Source: Claveliimonas sp964652805 (GTDB lineage Bacteria; Bacillota; Clostridia; Lachnospirales; Lachnospiraceae). From it: a stretch of 10,333 nucleotides of DNA. The translations under genes were made by a program, and so were the position numbers. The notes under the pieces are model-generated. The model was not told the DNA's origin and searched no databases. It worked only from the letters and a program-made list of their open reading frames with translations. Numbering within the stretch: the first letter of the stretch is position 1; each line of letters begins with the position of its first letter. The stretch spans positions 1-10,333 of the forward strand of contig CAZZBJ010000082.1 in NCBI GenBank assembly GCA_964652805.1, given 5' to 3'. Below are positions 1 through 6,033 of the stretch, one piece after another.

Positions 1-594
1 CTCCCCGATATCCTGGCCAAGTTTAACGTCAAGCATCCCGGCGAACAGCTCCAGATCCTGGAGTCAGACAGCGCGCAGGTAGCGGAGCAGGTAGCGGAGG
101 GTTCTGTGGACATTGGTTTTACCGGTACTGTGCTGGAGAAGAAATACTGCAAATACATTCCCTTCTACAAGGACCAGCTTGTGGTCATCACGCCGAACAC
201 GGAAAAATACCGGGAGTACAAGCAGATGGGAAGCGATATTTACTGGATACAGGAGGAGAACGTCATTATGCGGGAGGAGGGCTCAGGCACCCGCAAGGAG
301 GCGGAAAAGCAGCTCCGGCACCTGGGCATCCGGTCAGAGCGGCTTCACATTATCGCCAGCATCGCCAACCAGGAGGCCATCAAAAGATCCGTCATCCAGG
401 GCATGGGAGTCTCCATTTTGTCCCGGCTGGCTGCCAAGAACGAGGTGGATAGCGGACGCATGCTGGAGTTCCCCATCCCCGAGTCGGACGAGGGACGGGA
501 CCTGAACCTTGTGTACAACAAAAACCATCCCCTGTCCAAGTCCGCGCAGCGGTTTATCAAGACTGTGAAGGAGATCTATCACATCGAAAAATAG
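1..594 (+). CDS. LysR-family regulator, C-terminal part (5' end outside window)
   Basis: An open frame runs from the first base to the TAG at 592-594, giving 197 residues with no start in view. It is the effector-binding domain of a LysR-type transcriptional regulator. The fragment opens with LPDILAKFNVKHPG, typical of the start of that domain. It continues with the VAEGSVDIGFTG segment, the REEGSGTRKEAE segment (about fragment residues 91-102) and GMGVSILSRLAAKNEV near the end, all characteristic of the periplasmic-binding-protein-like fold. The DNA-binding helix-turn-helix half lies outside the window. A strong terminator follows 16 bases after the stop, so it is transcribed separately from the next operon. 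In Clostridia a LysR regulator is commonly found beside selenium-metabolism genes, and the neighbours here fit that. Its effector cannot be read from sequence. The family call is secure; the selenium link is inference from context. Confidence 0.9.
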   Translation, partial: LPDILAKFNVKHPGEQLQILESDSAQVAEQVAEGSVDIGFTGTVLEKKYCKYIPFYKDQLVVITPNTEKYREYKQMGSDIYWIQEENVIMREEGSGTRKEAEKQLRHLGIRSERLHIIASIANQEAIKRSVIQGMGVSILSRLAAKNEVDSGRMLEFPIPESDEGRDLNLVYNKNHPLSKSAQRFIKTVKEIYHIEK

Positions 595-610
595 GCGGAA
601 GAACGAAGAG

Positions 611-648
611 AAAGCGCCCTGTGAGCTTGTTTTCACAGGACGCTTTTT
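611..648 (+). terminator. Rho-independent terminator after the LysR gene
   Basis: The arm AAAGCG-C-CCTGTGA (611-624) pairs with TCACAGG-A-CGCTTT (633-646) across an 8-base loop, with one C/A mismatch. The stem runs straight into five T residues (644-648). This is a strong intrinsic terminator for the LysR transcript and insulates the downstream operon. Confidence 0.9.
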
Positions 649-699
649 AACTTATAGAAAATACAAATAAACAAAAATCCATATATTGACTATAACGAT

Positions 700-729
700 T
701 AGACATAATAACTTAAAAAGAAGTATACT
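700..729 (+). promoter_or_regulatory. Candidate sigma-A promoter for the selenium operon
   Basis: TAGACA (700-705, five of six matches to TTGACA), an 18-base spacer, then TATACT (724-729). Transcription would start near 736, about 30 bases before the desulfurase start. The -35 box overlaps the 12-mer TAACGATTAGAC (693-704), which recurs upstream of prdF, so it may carry an operator. Read by eye only. Confidence 0.5.
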
Positions 730-753
730 AAGAAAGAAGCCAGAAGACAGATT

Positions 754-758
754 GGGGG
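754..758 (+). promoter_or_regulatory. Ribosome binding site that decides the desulfurase start
   Basis: GGGGG at 754-758 lies one base from an ATG at 760 but seven bases from the in-frame ATG at 766. The second spacing is normal and gives the usual N-terminus of the family, MIYLDNAATT, so 766 is preferred. Confidence 0.7.
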
Positions 759-765
759 AATGGAA

Positions 766-1908
766 ATGATCTATCTGGACAATGCGGCGACGACGATGCA
801 GAAGCCGAAGGAAGTGATCCGGGCGGTTGTGACTGCCATGCAGTCCATGGGGAACGCCGGCAGGGGAGCACACTTAGCCTCGCTGGAAGCATCAAGAACG
901 ATATATGACACAAGAGAGAAGCTCTGCCGCTTTTTCGGCGGAAAGGATCCCAGGCAGCTGGTGTTCACGAGCAATTCCACAGAGAGCCTGAATACAGCCA
1001 TCAAAGGTGTGTTAAATTCCGGCGACCACGTGATCACCACCATGCTGGAGCACAATTCCGTGCTGCGGCCCCTCTACGAGATGGAGGAGCGGGGCATCCG
1101 CCTGACCATCATAGAAAGTGACAGAAGAGGATGTATCGAATATGAAGACTTCGGGAGGGCTATCTGCCCGGAGACAAAGGCCATCGTGTGCACCCACGGC
1201 TCAAATCTGACAGGCAATCTGGTGGATATTGAGAGAGTGGGAAAGATTGCGAAGGATCACGGTCTTCTCTTTATTGTGGACGCCTCCCAGACGGCGGGCG
1301 TATTTCCAATTGACGTGGAGAAGATGCACATAGACATCCTCTGCTTCACAGGCCACAAGGGACTTTTGGGGCCCCAGGGAACAGGCGGCATGTACGTGAG
1401 AGAGGGCGTCAAAGTGCGCCCCTTAAAGAGCGGCGGCAGCGGTGTTCAGACCTACAGCAGGACTCATCCCGCCCGGATGCCCACAGCTCTGGAGGCGGGG
1501 ACCATGAACGGACACGGCATAGCGGGGCTTCATGCGGCCGTGGAGTATATCGAGCGGACAGGCATAGAGAACATCCGCAAAAGGGAGCAGGAATGTATGT
1601 GGAATTTCTACAACGGAGTGAAGGATATTCCCGGCGTTACTGTGTACGGCGATTTTTCCGGAGGGGAGAGATGTCCCATCGTCTCCCTCAATATCGGCGA
1701 TCATGACTCCTCAGAAGTTGGCGATGAACTTCTTACAGAATATGGAATTTCTACCAGACCGGGGGCTCACTGTGCGCCTCTGATGCACCAGGCCCTGGGA
1801 ACGGCGGAGCAGGGGGCAGTAAGGTTCAGCTTTTCCCACTACACCACGGATGAGGAGTTGGAGACGGCCATAAGAGCCATCCGGGAGCTTGCGCAGGATG
1901 AAGAATAA
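766..1908 (+). CDS. Aminotransferase class V, cysteine-desulfurase-like (selenium operon)
   Basis: A 380-residue PLP-dependent enzyme of the NifS/SufS-like class V fold. It should release sulfur (or selenium from selenocysteine) as a persulfide on a catalytic cysteine. Visible marks: MIYLDNAATT at the N-terminus, LEHNSVLRP with the PLP-stacking histidine (about 95), VDASQTAG with the PLP-nitrogen aspartate (172), TGHKGLLGPQGTGG with the Schiff-base lysine K198, and RPGAHCAPLMH with the probable catalytic Cys336 followed by RFSFSHYTT. Length matches the family. It opens an operon with yedE-like, tusA-like and DUF3343 genes, so selenium or sulfur mobilisation is the likely role. Whether it prefers cysteine or selenocysteine cannot be told from sequence. 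The start at 766 is chosen over 760 from the ribosome binding site spacing. Confidence 0.88.
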   Translation: MIYLDNAATTMQKPKEVIRAVVTAMQSMGNAGRGAHLASLEASRTIYDTREKLCRFFGGKDPRQLVFTSNSTESLNTAIKGVLNSGDHVITTMLEHNSVLRPLYEMEERGIRLTIIESDRRGCIEYEDFGRAICPETKAIVCTHGSNLTGNLVDIERVGKIAKDHGLLFIVDASQTAGVFPIDVEKMHIDILCFTGHKGLLGPQGTGGMYVREGVKVRPLKSGGSGVQTYSRTHPARMPTALEAGTMNGHGIAGLHAAVEYIERTGIENIRKREQECMWNFYNGVKDIPGVTVYGDFSGGERCPIVSLNIGDHDSSEVGDELLTEYGISTRPGAHCAPLMHQALGTAEQGAVRFSFSHYTTDEELETAIRAIRELAQDEE

Positions 1909-1972
1909 GGGGTCCCGGAGCTTTCGGTCAATCTGTTTTTTGAGTGAATGAGAGTAGAAGGAGGAAGTACAT

Positions 1973-3076
1973 ATGAATTTTAACTTGTCAGACTCAAAGA
2001 AAAAACTTGCGCTGGCAGGGGTGGTATGCGGACTTGTGGCGGTAGCCCTCGCATACTTTGGAAACCCGGCCAACATGGCGATCTGTATCGCCTGCTTTGT
2101 CCGCGACACAGCGGGAGCCCTGGGCATGCACCAGACCGACACGGTACAGTATGCGCGCCCTGAGATCATCGGCATCGTTCTTGGCGCCTTCGTGATCTCG
2201 GCAGCTACAAAGGAGTATCGCTCCACAGCCGGATCTTCACCGATGATCCGCTTTATCCTTGGAATGATCATCATGATCGGTTCCCTCGTGTTCCTCGGAT
2301 GCCCGCTGCGTATGGTGATCCGTATGTCCTCAGGCGATCTGAATGCATGGGTAGCGCTGATCGGCTTTATCCTCGGCGTGGCCACGGGAGCCTTTGCCCT
2401 GAAGAAGGGCTTCAGCCTGGGAAGAGCCCATGAGACCCAGAAGACCAGCGGCGTGGTACTGCCGGCCATCATGGCAGGCATCCTGCTGCTTGCGCTGTGC
2501 ACCACACTTCTGAAGTCCAGCGAGGCCGGACCGGGAAGTATGCACGCACCCATCATCATCTCCCTCATCGGCGGTCTGATCTTCGGCGCCTTTGCCCAGA
2601 AGTCAAGAATGTGCTTTGCGGGAAGCATCAGAGACGTGATCCTGATGAAGAACTTTGACCTTCTTACAGTGATCGTCGGACTCTTTGCTGTTATGCTGAT
2701 CTACAACATCGCCACAGGCAACTTCACGCTTGGATTTGACACGCCGGGCATCATCGCTCACTCCGAGCACCTGTGGAACATCCTGGGCATGTATACGGTA
2801 GGATTTGCTGCAGTGCTGGCAGGCGGATGCCCGCTGCGCCAGCTTGTTCTTGCGGGACAGGGTTCCTCAGACTCTGCGGTGACAGTCCTTGGCCTGTTCT
2901 TCGGCGCGGCTCTTTGCCACAACCTTGGACTTGCCTCCAGCGGCACAGCCCTCAACGCAGAGACGGGAGAGGTTGTCGCAGGAGCAGCTACACCCGCCGG
3001 AAAGGTGGCAGTGATTATCTGTATCATTGTATGCTTTATCATTGCGTTCACAAACAAAAGAGAGGGTGTAAAATAG
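1973..3076 (+). CDS. yedE: YedE/YeeE-family selenium or sulfur transporter
   Basis: A 367-residue polytopic membrane protein with about ten hydrophobic segments and two homologous halves. Each half carries a cysteine pair like the thiosulfate-relaying YeeE channel. The first half has CIACFVRDTAGAL (Cys38, Cys41) and GCPLRMVIR (Cys110). The second half has SRMCFAGSIRD (Cys214) and GCPLRQLVLAGQG (Cys286). Known family members pass thiosulfate across the membrane through such cysteines; the version in selenium operons is usually called a YedE selenium transporter, although its substrate is largely inferred from gene neighbourhood. GGAGGAA (1960-1966) precedes the ATG by six bases. It follows the desulfurase by 64 bases and precedes the TusA-like gene by 38, consistent with one operon. 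Confidence 0.88.
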   Translation: MNFNLSDSKKKLALAGVVCGLVAVALAYFGNPANMAICIACFVRDTAGALGMHQTDTVQYARPEIIGIVLGAFVISAATKEYRSTAGSSPMIRFILGMIIMIGSLVFLGCPLRMVIRMSSGDLNAWVALIGFILGVATGAFALKKGFSLGRAHETQKTSGVVLPAIMAGILLLALCTTLLKSSEAGPGSMHAPIIISLIGGLIFGAFAQKSRMCFAGSIRDVILMKNFDLLTVIVGLFAVMLIYNIATGNFTLGFDTPGIIAHSEHLWNILGMYTVGFAAVLAGGCPLRQLVLAGQGSSDSAVTVLGLFFGAALCHNLGLASSGTALNAETGEVVAGAATPAGKVAVIICIIVCFIIAFTNKREGVK

Positions 3077-3114
3077 TTTCAAATATGTTATTCTAGGAAA
3101 GAAGGTAAAATAAT

Positions 3115-3318
3115 ATGAAGGAAGTAGCTGCAAGAGGTCTTTCCTGCCCGGAACCTTTGATGCTGACCGCGGAGGCCCTTAAAAACGCAGACGGACCGGT
3201 GAAGGTGATCGTCAGCGAGCCCCATCAGAAGATGAACGTGGAGAAATACGCAAAAGACCACGGGAAGAAGGCAGTGTCAACAGAGAAAGACGGTTGCTTT
3301 GAAGTCGTGATCGAGTAA
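3115..3318 (+). CDS. TusA/YedF-like sulfur (selenium) carrier protein
   Basis: A 67-residue protein of the TusA/SirA/YedF fold. The signature RGLSCPEPLM places the carrier cysteine at Cys11; a second cysteine (Cys61) lies in the last strand. TusA proteins carry persulfide sulfur from a desulfurase to an acceptor. Next to a YedE transporter and a desulfurase, a role in carrying selenium or sulfur is likely. In many selenium clusters the same domain is the N-terminal part of a longer YedF protein of about 200 residues; here it stands alone. GAAGG lies upstream of the ATG, and the stop TAA shares its last A with the next gene's ATG. Confidence 0.85.
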   Translation: MKEVAARGLSCPEPLMLTAEALKNADGPVKVIVSEPHQKMNVEKYAKDHGKKAVSTEKDGCFEVVIE

Positions 3319-3554
3319 TGAGAAAAAAAGAATTAAAGCTGGTCGTAACATTTCACACAACAGCAGACGCCATGGCGATGGAGAAGACGTGCAAGGAAAA
3401 AAATGCCCCGGGCCGTCTTATCCCTGTGCCCCGGGCCATATCCGCCGGGTGCGGCCTTGCCTGGTGCGCGGCTTTGGAGGAGCGGGATGCCATCCTCTCC
3501 GTGATGGAGGAGGCTGGGATCGAGAATGAAGCCCTCCACGAGTGTATGGTGTAG
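3318..3554 (+). CDS. DUF3343 protein, putative Se/S carrier
   Basis: A 78-residue protein recognised as DUF3343 by its small size, the N-terminal strand LKLVVTFHTTADAMAMEK, and the motif ISAGCGLAWC (residues 41-50), with further cysteines at 25 and 76. The family has no proven biochemistry. It is regularly found beside selenium genes and is described as Se/S-carrier-like on that basis. Its ATG overlaps the TusA-like stop (TAATG, 3316-3320) with no good ribosome binding site of its own, so translation is probably coupled and the two products made in step. It is the last gene of the operon. The ACT-like size and paired cysteines suggest a small thiol protein acting with its TusA-like partner; this is inference. 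Confidence 0.82.
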   Translation: MRKKELKLVVTFHTTADAMAMEKTCKEKNAPGRLIPVPRAISAGCGLAWCAALEERDAILSVMEEAGIENEALHECMV

Positions 3555-3604
3555 CCGGGAAGGAAAAGACAGCTGAAAGAAAGAGCAGATCACAGGAAAA
3601 TGCA

Positions 3605-3641
3605 AAGAGACTGCGAGGCGCAAAATGCCTGGCAGTCTCTT
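3605..3641 (-). terminator. Hairpin between convergent operon and tetR, probable tetR terminator
   Basis: AAGAGACTGC (3605-3614) pairs with GCAGTCTCTT (3632-3641). After a G/G mismatch an inner AGGC/GCCT closes on the loop GCAAAAT. On the minus strand the hairpin follows the tetR stop by 18 bases and runs into TTTGCATTTTCC, a broken T tract. On the plus strand there is no T tract, so ending of the selenium operon here would be weaker. Confidence 0.65.
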
Positions 3642-3659
3642 GGTGCGTCTCCCTGCGTG

Positions 3660-4247
3660 TCAGATGCCCTGGCGGAAGGTGTCCAGCACATGGGGCAGCA
3701 GCCGGTCGCTTTTCTCCGTCAGGGAGAACTTTCCCTTGAACAGGGCCCAGTCGTACAGAATGGCCCGCTCGTACATGGCATAGATGTCCATCAGCTCAGC
3801 TGCGGTGGAGGTGGGGGCAAACTCGCCGCTATCCAGCCCCTCCTGGATAAGCTGGGTGACCCACTGGAAATAAAATCTCTTCTTGTCGGAGAGAGACTTC
3901 TTGTCCTTTGTGACCAGCTGGGAGGAGTACAGGTAGGCCAGCAGGTGCAGGTCCACACTGCTCTCGATCATGAAAAACAGCTCGTGGTTCAGGAAGAGCA
4001 GTTTATCGTAGACTGTCATCTCCGGATCGATCGAAGCGGAGAGTTCCTCATACTTCTGGTCGAACAGATTGGAGAGGGTGCTTAAGAGCGATTCTTTCCC
4101 CTTGAAATAGTGGTAAAAGGTTCCCTTGGAGGTTCTGGAGGCGTTGATAATGTCCTCCACGGTCGTGTTGTCGTAGCCGTTCTTGTAAAAGAGGTTCCAC
4201 GCTGCCTTTACGATTCGGCTCTTGGTGGACTGCCGTTTTTTTGCCAT
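3660..4247 (-). CDS. TetR/AcrR-family transcriptional regulator
   Basis: A 195-residue TetR-family protein. The N-terminal DNA-binding domain is clear: STKSRIVKAAWNLFYKNGYDNTTVEDIINASRTSKGTFYHYFKGKESLL style, with the helix-turn-helix at about residues 28-48 (the TSKGTFYHYF recognition helix). The C-terminal half is helical and unspecific, as usual for the ligand domain. AAGGA (plus coordinates 4256-4260) sits eight bases from the ATG. The gene lies on the minus strand downstream of prdF but has its own promoter, overlapping the prdF terminator. It is a candidate local regulator of prdF or the prd genes, but no ligand or target can be assigned from sequence. Confidence 0.9.
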   Translation of the reverse strand: MAKKRQSTKSRIVKAAWNLFYKNGYDNTTVEDIINASRTSKGTFYHYFKGKESLLSTLSNLFDQKYEELSASIDPEMTVYDKLLFLNHELFFMIESSVDLHLLAYLYSSQLVTKDKKSLSDKKRFYFQWVTQLIQEGLDSGEFAPTSTAAELMDIYAMYERAILYDWALFKGKFSLTEKSDRLLPHVLDTFRQGI

Positions 4248-4300
4248 GTTTTCATTCCTTTCTGAAGACTATAAGGTAGACCCAAAAATCCATGTTTAAC

Positions 4301-4329
4301 ATTATAAAAGAAAAGAGAGCGGATGTAAA
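4301..4329 (-). promoter_or_regulatory. Promoter of tetR, embedded in the prdF terminator
   Basis: Read on the minus strand: TTTACA (4329-4324), a 17-base spacer, then TATAAT (4306-4301), a perfect -10 box. The -35 box lies in the terminator loop and the spacer covers the terminator's downstream arm and T tract. The start site would be near 4294, giving a leader of about 47 bases. That leader contains one CTTATAG element (plus strand 4269-4275). Confidence 0.7.
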
Positions 4330-4337
4330 CCGCTCTC
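4304..4337 (-). terminator. Rho-independent terminator of prdF
   Basis: GAGAGCGG (4315-4322) pairs perfectly with CCGCTCTC (4330-4337) over a 7-base loop. On the minus strand it is followed by TTTTCTTTTAT (4314-4304). It begins about 43 bases past the prdF stop. Confidence 0.88.
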
Positions 4338-4380
4338 TGCATGAAAAATATCTTCATTAATCGGTTCGGAATGGATACGC

Positions 4381-5415
4381 CTAGCCAACCTGGAAGCCGT
4401 ATTTCAGCGGATCCTCCGGATCGATCAGGTATGTGGCAACGCCTGTCAGGTATGCGCTTCCTGTGATCATCGGGACAACGGCATCGAAATCGCCGACCTG
4501 TGTTGTCTCTTTGATCACGCCCTTGAAGATGCTGCCCATGAAGCTCTCGTACTTGAACGCCTGTCCAACCTCGATCTCTCCCCAGTGATGAAGAGTGGCG
4601 AGCTTTGCGCTTGTACCTGTTCCGCATGGTGAGCGGTCTGCCATAGCGTCTCCGAAGATCACAACGTTTCTTAAGTCAGCCTTGTCCGGATTTGGTGTAG
4701 GTCCGTAGAACTCAACCAGGTCAACTGTGTCGATGTCAAGCAGAGGGTGCTTTACCGGGATCTCTTTGTTGATGGCCTCCAGCATTTTCATTCCGAGAGC
4801 AGAGTAGGCCGGAACAGTCTTTGCGTTGATCTCGCCGATGTCGAGCTGTGTGGTGTCAACAAGAGCGAAGAAGCTTCCGCCGAAGGAGATCGTGAAGTGG
4901 ATCTCTTTGCCGTCGATCGTCACCTTCTGGTTTTCTTTGTAAACAAATGCCGGAACGTTTGTCAGAGTCACGCTCTCAACCTTGCCGTTCCTGACCATAG
5001 CCTTTGTGCGGATCAGTCCTGCGGGAGCCTCGATCACAACGTCGTTCTCCCCTTCGTGGGACTCGACGAAGCCAGCCTCAACAGCTACTGTGACAGCGCC
5101 GATGGTGCAGTGTCCGCACATGTTCAGGTATCCGCCTGTATCCATGAACATAACGCCAAATGAAGCCTCGGGATCAACCGGCTTGCAGAGGAAAGCGCCG
5201 AACATGTCGTGGTGCCCTCTTGGCTCGAACATAAGAGCTGTACGCACCTGATCGTAGTTTTTCTCCATCCATTTCTTCTTCTCGATCATTGTGCTGCCCT
5301 CCGGCTCCGGGAAACCACCATAAACGATACGGCAGAATTCGCCCTCAGTGTGAGAGTCCACTACCTGCAGCGCCCCCTCAAAACGGTCGAAGTTAACATT
5401 AGCCTTTAACTCCAT
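4381..5415 (-). CDS. prdF: Proline racemase
   Basis: A 344-residue enzyme of the proline racemase/hydroxyproline epimerase family, interconverting L- and D-proline by a two-base cysteine mechanism without cofactor. Both catalytic cysteines are in their motifs: Cys100 in NMCGHCTIG and Cys264 in DRSPCGTGTSA. Cys rather than Thr at the second site argues against the related hydroxyproline dehydratase. The N-terminal VVDSHTEGEFCRIVYGG segment and the C-terminal GSAYLTG segment are also typical. AAGGAGG lies eight bases upstream of the ATG (plus strand 5424-5430). Since D-proline reductase acts on D-proline, the adjacent prd genes make proline racemase the best call over hydroxyproline epimerase. 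In Clostridioides difficile prdF sits at the far end of the prd cluster; here it is divergent from prdC-prdA-prdB and has its own promoter and terminator. Confidence 0.92.
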   Translation of the reverse strand: MELKANVNFDRFEGALQVVDSHTEGEFCRIVYGGFPEPEGSTMIEKKKWMEKNYDQVRTALMFEPRGHHDMFGAFLCKPVDPEASFGVMFMDTGGYLNMCGHCTIGAVTVAVEAGFVESHEGENDVVIEAPAGLIRTKAMVRNGKVESVTLTNVPAFVYKENQKVTIDGKEIHFTISFGGSFFALVDTTQLDIGEINAKTVPAYSALGMKMLEAINKEIPVKHPLLDIDTVDLVEFYGPTPNPDKADLRNVVIFGDAMADRSPCGTGTSAKLATLHHWGEIEVGQAFKYESFMGSIFKGVIKETTQVGDFDAVVPMITGSAYLTGVATYLIDPEDPLKYGFQVG

Positions 5416-5446
5416 AATTCATACCTCCTTAGGTTTGAGAAATATT

Positions 5447-5479
5447 ACTTATAGAAAAAAACTATAAGTTTTTCTATAA
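5447..5479. repeat. Two overlapping, mutually exclusive inverted repeats in the prdF leader
   Basis: ACTTATAG (5447-5454) and CTATAAGT (5462-5469) form an 8-bp dyad with a 7-base spacer. TTATAGAAAAA (5449-5459) and TTTTTCTATAA (5469-5479) form an 11-bp dyad with a 9-base spacer. They share the left arm, so as RNA only one can form at a time. They end about 17 bases from the prdF Shine-Dalgarno. The first dyad also has the look of an operator for a dimeric regulator. Confidence 0.7.
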
Positions 5480-5548
5480 AAACACATTGAAAACCCTCAT
5501 GTTCTCGCTGTGTCTTATACAAAATCCGGCCTCTGCATGACAGGAAGT

Positions 5549-5560
5549 TAACGATTAGAC
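5549..5560 (+). repeat. 12-mer shared with the selenium-operon promoter region
   Basis: TAACGATTAGAC here is identical to 693-704. In both places a CTTATA-S-AAAAT sequence lies 35-42 bases to the left and GTATAC lies 18-21 bases to the right. A common regulator site is possible but unproven. Confidence 0.4.
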
Positions 5561-5607
5561 CACGTTCTAGTCCCTCGTCTAGTATACCGTTCAGCTTTCT
5601 GCTTATT

Positions 5608-5636
5608 ATTATGTGGTAAATGCCTTGAAAAGTCAA
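5608..5636 (-). promoter_or_regulatory. Candidate sigma-A promoter of prdF
   Basis: On the minus strand: TTGACT (5636-5631), a 17-base spacer, then CATAAT (5613-5608); each box matches the consensus at five of six bases. The start would be near 5601, giving prdF a leader of about 185 bases. No other pair closer to prdF is as good. Confidence 0.6.
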
Positions 5637-5679
5637 TGTTTTTTTGCTAATATAAAAGTGTCAAGTGTCCGGAAAAGGC

Positions 5680-5708
5680 TTGAAATCTGACAAAAGCTGT
5701 GCTATTGT
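5680..5708 (+). promoter_or_regulatory. Candidate promoter of the tRNA-Sec gene
   Basis: TTGAAA (5680-5685), a 17-base spacer ending in TGC, then TATTGT (5703-5708). The TG one base before the -10 is an extended -10 element that would compensate for its weaker hexamer. The start would be near 5715, 17 bases before the tRNA. Confidence 0.6.
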
Positions 5709-5731
5709 TAATGGGCATAAGACAGAACCGG

Positions 5732-5829
5732 GGGGGTAGATGGGTGACTGGTGTGCCTCCTAGTCTTCAAAACTAGTGTGGGGCGTTAAGAGCGTCCCGG
5801 GTGGGTTCGATTCCCACATGCCTCCGCCA
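5732..5829 (+). tRNA. selC: Selenocysteine tRNA (anticodon UCA)
   Basis: The anticodon arm CTAGT-CTTCAAA-ACTAG (5760-5776) presents the anticodon TCA (5767-5769), which reads UGA. The long variable arm has a 6-bp stem, GGGGCG (5780-5785) with CGTCCC (5793-5798). The T arm is GTGGG-TTCGATT-CCCAC (5801-5817). The acceptor 3' strand ATGCCTCC (5818-5825) is followed by discriminator G and an encoded CCA (5827-5829). The 5' strand lies in a run of seven G; starting at 5732 gives seven pairs, two of them G-U, and a G/A mismatch at the eighth. The D stem is also weak, with several G-U pairs. The 8+5 acceptor/T architecture, long extra arm and 98-base length identify tRNA-Sec. It delivers selenocysteine to the UGA of prdB just downstream. 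The exact 5' end is uncertain by a base or so. Confidence 0.95.
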
Positions 5830-5840
5830 GAAAACAGCTC

Positions 5841-5884
5841 TTTTCTGTTAAAAAAACAGCAGTTTTCTGTTAAAAAAACAGCAG
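5841..5884. repeat. Perfect 22-bp tandem direct repeat between tRNA-Sec and prdC
   Basis: Positions 5841-5862 and 5863-5884 are identical. Each unit starts TTTTCTGTT, has seven A residues and ends CAGCAG, so CTGTT and AACAG half-sites alternate along the array. CAGAAAA (5828-5834, overlapping the tRNA CCA) can also pair with TTTTCTG (5841-5847). On the minus strand the units resemble small hairpins followed by T runs. A tRNA-processing or terminator role is possible but unproven. Confidence 0.85.
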
Positions 5885-6033
5885 AAGAGATTTATAGATA
5901 AAACGTATTAATCTGACCGATAAGTCTTCTTTTGGCGATTCGATTGTGATGAGTTCGAGTATGATAAGTAAATAGAAACGGTGGGACCGTATCTGTTTTT
6001 GCTTAATAAAAAGAAGAAAAGGAGAAGAGTGTC

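Larger units (their letters stand above)
5416..5731. other. Gene-free divergent regulatory region between prdF and tRNA-Sec
   Basis: These 316 bases hold no convincing gene. A 63-codon minus-strand frame opens with TTG, covers the prdF -35 box and has no family marks. From left to right the region holds the prdF ribosome binding site, overlapping inverted repeats (5447-5479), the 12-mer TAACGATTAGAC shared with the selenium-operon promoter (5549-5560), two TCTAGT direct repeats (5566-5571 and 5578-5583), the prdF promoter (5608-5636, leftward), and the tRNA-Sec promoter (5680-5708, rightward). Confidence 0.7.

Noticed and set aside
1711..2628. 305-codon minus-strand open frame opposite the desulfurase end and yedE
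   Set aside because: It runs antisense across two genes and the intergenic gap, with no ribosome binding site or family motif.
5445..5636. 63-codon minus-strand open frame upstream of prdF
   Set aside because: It starts with TTG, has no ribosome binding site, covers the predicted prdF promoter and matches no recognisable family.
5841..5884. CRISPR array reading of the repeats after tRNA-Sec
   Set aside because: There are only two copies, directly adjacent with no spacer between them, and no cas genes in view.
5932..5948. Sigma-54-like -24/-12 element TTGGC-N7-TTGT upstream of prdC
   Set aside because: The GG to G spacing is right, but the nearly invariant GC of the -12 element is GT and most of the -24 flank does not match. 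No prdR is seen nearby.
5978..5998. T-box-like sequence ACGGTGGGACCGT upstream of prdC
   Set aside because: It matches the core of the T-box (GGTGGNACCG), but there is no downstream partner for an antiterminator or terminator and no recognisable stem I with specifier loop. It is more simply a 5-bp palindrome.
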